Shown here: one piece after another, positions 5,270-9,410 of the stretch
How the letters are laid out: the number at the start of each line of letters is the position of its first letter
Position numbering within the stretch: position 1 is the first letter of the stretch
Source: Candidatus Acetothermia bacterium
GTDB lineage: Bacteria > Bipolaricaulota > Bipolaricaulia > UBA7950
Direction of reading: 5' to 3'
Assembly (NCBI GenBank): GCA_003535305.1
Contig: DOHL01000107.1
Coordinates: forward strand, 1 to 9,410
DNA length: 9,410 nt
Notes under the pieces: generated by a model
The model's database searches: none
The model's input: only the letters and a program-made list of their open reading frames with translations
Told to the model about the DNA's origin: nothing
Translations under genes and position numbers: made by a program

Positions 5270-6646
5270 TTAGACACACGGTGCAAAGCGAGCGATGAAG
5301 TGGCGCAGCGGTCCTTCTCCCTCAATGATTCGGTAGCCTGTGAGATCGCCTTTGCGTACTGTAATTGCTCTGGCCGCTCTCACCACTTCTTCCAAATGAT
5401 ATTCGGTGTAGACGCGACGTGGTATCGCCAATCGCACCAACTCAAGTGGCGGGTAGACCTCTTTACCCGACTGGTCTTGATGCGCGAACATTACGCTCCC
5501 CACTTCTGCCGCGCGTATCCCCCCTTCTTTATATAATTCAATTGTGATCGTCAGAGCAGGAAATTGCGCTTGTGGAAGATCAGGTAAAAAGGCCTTGGCA
5601 TCGATATACACTGCATGGCCACCGATCGGTTCTACAATCGGTATTCCGTTCTTTTTGAGACGCTCGCCCAAGAAGCGCGTCTGGCCAATTCGATCTTGTA
5701 GATAATGAATATCGAGCGCCTCGTATAACCCGTGAGCGATCACTGCTAGATCCCGCCCGGCAAGACCGCCGTAAGAGGGGAATCCTTCCATCAATATAAG
5801 TCTTTCCCGTGCTTGCTCGAAGATCGAGTCATCATTCATCGCCAAGAATCCGCCGATGTTGGCCAAACCATCCTTCTTAGCGCTCATTGTCGCGCCATCA
5901 GCAAGCGCAAATATCGCACCTGCGATCTCGATCGGTTCTTTCTCGGCATATCCTTCTTCGCGTTCGCGGATAAATAGAGTGTTCTCGGCAAAACGACAGG
6001 CATCGATGAAGAACGGGATCTTATGCCGGCGCGCCACAGCACTCACTGCTTGTATGTTGGCGAGTGAAACCGGCTGTCCACCTCCACTGTTGTTGGTGAT
6101 CGTGAGCATGATCAGCGGGATGCGTGCGACTCCCTTCTCAACGATCAGAGATGTCAGCTTGTCGATATCCATATTCCCTTTGAATGGATGATCAAGATGG
6201 GGGTCGAACGCCTCATCGATGACCAAATCGACCGGTTTTCCGCCGTTGGCTAAAATATTGGCACGTGTAGTATCAAAGTGCATATTGTTAGGAACTACAT
6301 CACCTCTCTTAACCAGGGATGAGAAGAGAATATTTTCTGCTGCTCGGCCCTGGTGGGTCGGTAATATGTAGTTAAAGCCGAATATATCACGTACTGCAGT
6401 GTCAAATAAAGCAAAACTTCGACTTCCTGCGTACGACTCATCGCCTGACATCAGCGCTGACCACTGTGCCTGGCTCATCGCACCGGTGCCCGAATCAGTG
6501 AGTAAATCGATATAAATATCTTCTGCTTGCAGATTAAATACATTGTAACCCGCAGCGCGGATCTGTTCTTCCCGTTCTGCTCGCGATAGAATCTTTATCG
6601 GCTCGATAACTTTAATTTTATACGGTTTAAAGAAGGACTTTGTCAT
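5270..6646 (-). CDS. tnaA: Tryptophanase (tyrosine phenol-lyase family)
   Basis: This PLP enzyme cleaves L-tryptophan to indole, pyruvate and ammonia in the cytosol. The 458-aa protein is colinear with bacterial tyrosine phenol-lyase (TPL, 456 aa) with a constant +1 offset. Shared residues are Tyr72, Arg101, Asp215, Arg218, the PLP lysine Lys258 in SAKKDG (255-260) and Arg405. At the positions that separate the two activities it follows tryptophanase: Asp125 in HFDTTR (TPL Thr124; E. coli TnaA Asp137), Val382 in IRAAEVGS (TPL Arg381), His449 in LRHF (TPL Phe448; TnaA His463) and Phe289 in EGFPSYGG (TPL Met288). It lacks the extra loop that E. coli TnaA has before its FFDTT motif. ATG 6646 has GAGGCGG about 6-12 nt upstream. 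No TnaC-like leader peptide or TnaB permease is visible, so regulation is probably not of the E. coli type. Confidence 0.9.
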   Translation of the reverse strand: MTKSFFKPYKIKVIEPIKILSRAEREEQIRAAGYNVFNLQAEDIYIDLLTDSGTGAMSQAQWSALMSGDESYAGSRSFALFDTAVRDIFGFNYILPTHQGRAAENILFSSLVKRGDVVPNNMHFDTTRANILANGGKPVDLVIDEAFDPHLDHPFKGNMDIDKLTSLIVEKGVARIPLIMLTITNNSGGGQPVSLANIQAVSAVARRHKIPFFIDACRFAENTLFIREREEGYAEKEPIEIAGAIFALADGATMSAKKDGLANIGGFLAMNDDSIFEQARERLILMEGFPSYGGLAGRDLAVIAHGLYEALDIHYLQDRIGQTRFLGERLKKNGIPIVEPIGGHAVYIDAKAFLPDLPQAQFPALTITIELYKEGGIRAAEVGSVMFAHQDQSGKEVYPPLELVRLAIPRRVYTEYHLEEVVRAARAITVRKGDLTGYRIIEGEGPLRHFIARFAPCV

Positions 6647-6703
6647 TTACACCGCCTCTATTTAATTACGTTTGATATCTGTCTTTTATGCTCTATGTCC
6701 CTG

Positions 6704-6724
6704 AAAAAAAGAAGCCGGCTTCCT
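6704..6724 (-). terminator. Candidate rho-independent terminator after the protease gene and its trailer
   Basis: On the minus strand AGGAAG-CCGG-CTTCTT forms a 6-bp stem (one G-U) with a 4-nt loop, followed by a run of T (the 7 A's at 6704-6710). It would end transcription arriving from the protease gene, upstream of tryptophanase. The stem is short, so efficiency is uncertain. Confidence 0.45.
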
Positions 6725-6901
6725 GTTCCGTCTATCTGCGTCGTATCGTGATCGGGTTTCCCGAAGTTCGCCGTGTCGTGGCTGTCGAGTCACCTTTCGA
6801 TTGTCTACGGTCTCCGCCAATCAGCGCCATGCGGTTGCAAAAAGGCGGCGAATTTGGCCCCCAGCCGGGAAGCCCGTGTTAACCGAAGTTGCCGTCTCGA
6901 C
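6725..6901 (-). other. GC-rich non-coding block, possible structured RNA or decayed element
   Basis: This 177-nt stretch lies between the protease stop and the T-run terminator. No convincing gene is seen; the longest minus reading from an ATG is 32 aa (6830 to 6732), with no ribosome binding site. Structure is suggestive: TCGGG-AAA-CCCGA hairpin (6752-6764), a repeated phrase ACGGC(G)AACTTCGG, and a 7-bp long-range pairing between GGCTTCC near the 5' side and GGAAGCC next to the terminator. It may be a structured 3' RNA, or what remains of a mobile element. Confidence 0.3.
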
Positions 6902-7276
6902 TTATCCGCTCAACAGAGCGGCTAGAAGCATCGGCAATGGTTTCAATTCCCGCTTCAATGGGTCGAGGACAAGGCCAAGCGCCTCAAGGGTAAACGCGCC
7001 CAAGAGCTTATGGTCGCCCTCTTTGCCAAAAATGACATCAGCCCCGCCTACTCTTTCGCCATACCTGAAGAGAGCAATGCCCTTCTTACGGACGACCTTG
7101 GTGCCATTTGCCAGCCGGAATTCCTCTTCCGCCAGGGGCTTGATACCGAGTTTCTCTAAAATGGGGGTGGGAACCACGGAATAGATGGCCCCAGAGTCGA
7201 TCAGGAAATCCACTTTTTCTGTCACTTCAGGGTTGGCTGGGTTTCCAACTTCAATTTCCAATACCGTCAGTCCCAT
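6902..7276 (-). CDS. Retropepsin-like aspartic protease (clan AA)
   Basis: This is a single-domain, 124-aa retropepsin-like protein that would have to dimerise to form an active site. The catalytic motif is FLIDSGAIYSVVP (24-36) with Asp27-Ser-Gly. The flap region is FRLANGTKV (53-61). The hydrophobic-hydrophobic-Gly psi-loop motif is LLG at 91-93, followed by ALGLVLDP. No signal peptide or membrane segment is seen. The frame is open to an ATG at 7342, but ATG 7276 has a strong AAAGGAGG about 7 nt upstream and gives MGLTVLEIEVG as a natural beta-strand start. It lies 95 bp after the flavin reductase gene on the same strand. The substrate is unknown. The length fits the stand-alone retropepsin-like proteins annotated in many bacteria. 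Confidence 0.8.
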   Translation of the reverse strand: MGLTVLEIEVGNPANPEVTEKVDFLIDSGAIYSVVPTPILEKLGIKPLAEEEFRLANGTKVVRKKGIALFRYGERVGGADVIFGKEGDHKLLGAFTLEALGLVLDPLKRELKPLPMLLAALLSG

Positions 7277-7371
7277 TACATCCTCCTTTCCTTTCTCTCT
7301 TGAGGCGATTTTGGTTAACATGATTGTTTCCGTAATCACCATGAATTGCTGATAAGAACAATCTTCAGTCC

Positions 7372-7867
7372 TTACAACCCGCCGAAATTTTCATTCCCTA
7401 AATTGTATAAACGTTTCTTTTTCTCATCCGATAGATAGGAGGTTATAATCTCTCCTACAAAGATAGTATGGTCTCCAGTGTCAAGTTGATCAACTACTTT
7501 GCACTCCATATTAACAATACATTTATCGATCAGAGGAGGGCTTACTATCCGAGCGGTCATCGCGGTCAGCCCCAGTTCTTTGAACTTGTTGACGTCCCGC
7601 CCGGAATGGGTGCCGCAGTAAAACACCTCTCTTTCCATATCTTCACCTGGAAAAGCGAGGACGAACTCCTTTCCCTCTGAAATCAGTTTGTAGCTATAAC
7701 GAGTTTTTTCCGATAGAGATTGCAACCATAGGTGGAACAAATGAGGTACACATACTCCAACCTAAAGAGATAATATTTGGGATACCAGCAGAATCTACCG
7801 AACTTGCCAGGACGATACTTTCCGGATATTTCTGTTTCCATGCTTCAGTTACTGTGACTTCACGCAT
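7372..7867 (-). pseudogene. Flavin reductase-like (FMN-binding) protein, frameshifted
   Basis: Two minus-strand frames together encode one protein of about 164 aa of the flavin reductase-like family (DIM6/NTAB, FMN-binding split barrel). The first part, from ATG 7867 (GGAGGAG 9 nt upstream), gives MREVTVTEAWKQKYPES and continues to PPMVAISIGK. It then runs into a stop in its own frame. The second part continues in the +1 frame with TRYSYKLISEGKEFVLAFPG, CGTHSGRDVNKF and VGEIITSYLS. The junction is the six-A tract at 7704-7709. Removing one A restores GKTRYSYKLI without loss. Family members bind FMN and act as flavin reductases or flavoredoxins. Either the gene is broken, or the sequence carries a homopolymer error, or the tract is phase-variable. 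Confidence 0.8.
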
Positions 7868-7922
7868 TTTTATATTCTCCTCCCTGTTTCTTATTCGCCA
7901 CATCAATAGCTGTTAACTAACG

Positions 7923-7951
7923 ATACGTTAAGGTATAGAATCTTAACGTAT
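7923..7951. promoter_or_regulatory. Perfect 10+10-bp inverted repeat, candidate operator
   Basis: ATACGTTAAG (7923-7932) and CTTAACGTAT (7942-7951) are exact reverse complements with a 9-nt spacer. The symmetry and size fit a dimeric helix-turn-helix repressor. It sits 56 nt before the flavin reductase ATG and covers most of the candidate promoter's -10 and spacer. No regulator gene that could be its cognate is adjacent. Confidence 0.6.
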
Positions 7952-7959
7952 GAAGACAA
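7932..7959 (-). promoter_or_regulatory. Candidate promoter of the flavin reductase gene
   Basis: On the minus strand TTGTCT (7954-7959; 4 of 6 matches) is followed after 16 nt by TATACC (7932-7937; 4 of 6 matches). The perfect inverted repeat at 7923-7951 overlaps the -10 and spacer, so a bound protein would occlude RNA polymerase. A second -10-like TATAAT lies at 7961-7966 without a clear -35. Confidence 0.35.
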
Positions 7960-8062
7960 GATTATATAAGAATGCTACTACAACTTTAGCTGCAGGGCAA
8001 ACAGAATCTCCTCTTTCTGCTTGGACGCACCGGTCAGAAATTGACCTCCTCGGACATCGGAT

Positions 8063-8094
8063 CCGGTAGACTTGGAGTGAAACCAAGCTACTGG
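8063..8094. other. Strong 12-bp hairpin in the PhoU-flavin reductase intergenic region
   Basis: CCGGTAG-A-CTTGG, loop AGTGAAA, then CCAAG-CTACTGG: 12 pairs (one G-U) with a single bulged A. GGTCA-GAAAT-TGACC (8032-8046) lies just before it. No T-run follows on either strand, so it is not a standard terminator. The rest of the 359-nt gap between 7868 and 8226 contains the operator/promoter region and no gene I can support. A plus-strand reading from 8102, preceded by GGAGGAAGG, is mostly antisense to the PhoU gene. Confidence 0.55.
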
Positions 8095-8226
8095 AGGAAG
8101 GATGTTGAGAATGGATCAACCTGCCGAAGACGATAACAAGCGACGGGAAACCACTCAAAATTCAGCCGGCAAGTGCCTCAAAGTCATTGACAAATTCCGG
8201 TCGACTGGTTATCTTAAAGCGGGAGT

Positions 8227-9240
8227 TCACTCCAGGTGCCGGTTCTGCAAAAGTTGTGGTACAGCGACATTAAGAGCGATCTCTGCGATATTAAATCCAT
8301 ACTCCCGTATGCGCAACAGGCTATCGAGCAAAGTAGCAAGCGACGGAATATTCTGTGGGTTTTCTTGCGTAAAGAATAATCGATGTGCGTTGTTCTCCCA
8401 CTGCTCGGTCTTTGTTCGGTGCTCGAGAACCTCGTTCGCCAAGTCCGGCGTACCGGCCATAAATGAATCGACCGCCCCCTTGATGATTTCATGACAAGAG
8501 CAGGCAAGAACTTCTATTTCCTTGACCAATGCTCGCTCGACCGGCGCAATCATAGTCAGAGACGCCTTTGATATTTTGACTGCATGATCAGCGATTCTCT
8601 CTAACTGTTTGGCCACTGATTGGTAGGCATGGAAGAGAAGACGAGAATGCCCTACTTCACTTTCTAAGAGCAGATCACGTAGCAGGAGACGGAACTCACG
8701 CGCAACGACCAATACGAGCCGGTCGACTTCAGAATCACGTTCGATAACGTCATGTGACAATTCCTCATCCCCTTTCAGCAGCGCGGTGACTGCATCGGTC
8801 AACATCGCTTCCGTAATGGAGAAGATACGCCGCACCGTCATATCAGCAGGAAAATCTTGCATGCTAATCAGACAATGGATGATGATCTTTTCCTGCGATT
8901 CCTCCATAATCTCAAGACCGACGAGAGATTGCGTCGTCTTACGTATTAACCGTCGTTTTTCAGGGATAATTCTTTTGCCAACGATCTCAATCACATCGAA
9001 TCCCGCGATATAAACAGCGATTATCGCCCGCTCCAGGACTGATCCTTCTTTCTCTTCAATATTAATTACAACTCGATTGTCTCGTTTAACTCCTTCCGGG
9101 ACAACGAGCAGGCTGCCGGCAGTAGTCGGAGCAAGCGAGATCTCTGACTTGCGAACAACTCCAACCTGCTTAGCCCATCTCTTCGGCAGGGTAATAAAAT
9201 ATGTTCCCCCACCGGTTATTTGTACTTTTCGTTTCTCCAT
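8227..9240 (-). CDS. AbrB-PhoU phosphate-type regulator
   Basis: This is a predicted cytosolic regulator joining a SpoVT/AbrB-like DNA-binding N-terminus to a PhoU domain. Such fusions are best known from archaea and some bacteria, where they are annotated as phosphate uptake regulators. In the 337-aa protein, residues 1-48 (VQITGGGTYFITLPKRWAKQ and on to SLLVVPE) form the swapped-hairpin-type domain. Residues about 130-225 form the first PhoU repeat, with the metal-site motifs ERDSEVDRL (167-175) and LERIADHAVKIS (213-224). The second repeat (about 230-325) is less canonical: RIREYGFNIAEIA (309-321) has Tyr-Gly where Asp is usual. ATG 9240 is chosen for GGAGG 4 nt upstream and the MEKRKVQITG start. 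An in-frame extension to 9369 adds a hydrophobic stretch not expected in the family. No pst transporter genes are nearby. Confidence 0.85.
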   Translation of the reverse strand: MEKRKVQITGGGTYFITLPKRWAKQVGVVRKSEISLAPTTAGSLLVVPEGVKRDNRVVINIEEKEGSVLERAIIAVYIAGFDVIEIVGKRIIPEKRRLIRKTTQSLVGLEIMEESQEKIIIHCLISMQDFPADMTVRRIFSITEAMLTDAVTALLKGDEELSHDVIERDSEVDRLVLVVAREFRLLLRDLLLESEVGHSRLLFHAYQSVAKQLERIADHAVKISKASLTMIAPVERALVKEIEVLACSCHEIIKGAVDSFMAGTPDLANEVLEHRTKTEQWENNAHRLFFTQENPQNIPSLATLLDSLLRIREYGFNIAEIALNVAVPQLLQNRHLE

Positions 9241-9319
9241 TTCGCCTCCAATTTCATTACCAGTTGAATTAATGTTGTTGCGCAATTCTCTTTCCGCTCC
9301 AGCAATAACTACAATGATA

Positions 9320-9347
9320 AGTATAAAGATATATAGCCATAATGCAA
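9320..9347 (-). promoter_or_regulatory. Candidate promoter of the AbrB-PhoU gene
   Basis: On the minus strand TTGCAT (9342-9347; 3 of 6 matches) is followed after 16 nt by TATACT (9320-9325; 5 of 6 matches) in AT-rich DNA, about 80 nt before the ATG. The -35 is weak. The rest of 9241-9410 shows no further gene. Confidence 0.35.
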
Positions 9348-9410
9348 CAAACAAGGAAAAGCAGAACAAAGATATGCTTTTCTATTAATGGTTCCTCACG
9401 CTTGAGTTAA

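Noticed and set aside
5086..5325. Intact small protein gene on the minus strand across the HUH fragment
   Set aside because: The N-terminal part is read from simple repeats and the tryptophanase 3' end; only the PNHVHGI segment resembles a real protein.
6732..6830. 32-aa minus-strand reading in the protease trailer
   Set aside because: It has no ribosome binding site and an Arg/Thr-rich composition expected from GC-rich non-coding sequence.
7703..7709. Programmed -1 frameshift at A AAA AAC in the flavin reductase gene
   Set aside because: The heptamer is in the correct register for -1 slippage, but the conserved downstream protein lies in the +1 frame, and the -1 frame meets a stop within a few codons.
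7950..8069. Short plus-strand ORF (39 codons) running out of the operator
   Set aside because: It has no ribosome binding site and no recognisable motif.
8102..8494. Plus-strand ORF starting near 8102 with GGAGGAAGG upstream
   Set aside because: Its last two thirds are antisense to the well-supported PhoU gene, the translated sequence resembles no family I recognise, and the ribosome binding site spacing to the first ATG is too short.
9241..9369. N-terminal hydrophobic extension of the PhoU protein as a membrane anchor
   Set aside because: The strong GGAGG immediately before ATG 9240 and the family start at the AbrB-like domain argue against it; the segment is AT-rich promoter-like DNA.

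Overview
The window looks like a stretch of chromosome from an uncultured bacterium of moderate GC content. Three things point to Bacteria: an RsmD-type 16S rRNA methyltransferase, strong GGAGG-type ribosome binding sites, and sigma70-like promoter candidates. Several proteins are of kinds also shared with archaea and anaerobic or deep-branching bacteria: an AbrB-PhoU fusion regulator, a tryptophanase built on a tyrosine phenol-lyase-like frame, a flavin reductase-like protein, and a nucleoside kinase with a threonyl-tRNA-synthetase-like N-terminus. I cannot assign a phylum from the sequence alone.

Left part (1-4542): rsmD (minus) is divergent from a two-gene plus-strand operon, a HAD-family phosphatase overlapping an FAD-dependent dehydrogenase of the COG2509 type. 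The operon converges, with a 17-nt gap, on a 577-aa nucleoside (uridine-type) kinase on the minus strand. These look like ordinary housekeeping or accessory metabolic genes. The oddity is a Gly in place of the usual Asp/Asn in the catalytic motif IV of RsmD.

Middle (4543-5269): about 730 bp without an intact gene, dense in repeats. It holds two degenerate copies of a piece of a REP-associated (HUH, Y1) transposase gene, each ending in GTAGGGGC/GCCCCTAC arms. It also holds a perfect 28-bp palindrome, a perfect 20-bp palindrome, short tandem repeats, an imperfect inverted repeat enclosing about 375 bp, and a segment that folds like the 3' half of a tRNA. This is the most unusual part of the window.

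Right part (5270-9410): all genes are on the minus strand. In transcription order they are an AbrB-PhoU phosphate-type regulator, a flavin reductase-like gene broken by one extra A in a homopolymer, a small retropepsin-like aspartic protease, and tryptophanase. A 10+10-bp perfect inverted repeat overlaps the likely flavin reductase promoter and is a candidate operator. A GC-rich 177-nt block between the protease gene and a T-run terminator has no convincing ORF and may be a structured RNA or a decayed element. A strong 12-bp hairpin of unknown role lies between the PhoU and flavin reductase genes.

I did not find a clearly new defence or biosynthetic system. The leads most worth following are the transposase-derived hairpin cluster with its tRNA-like fragment, the structured trailer of the protease gene, and the operator upstream of the flavin reductase.
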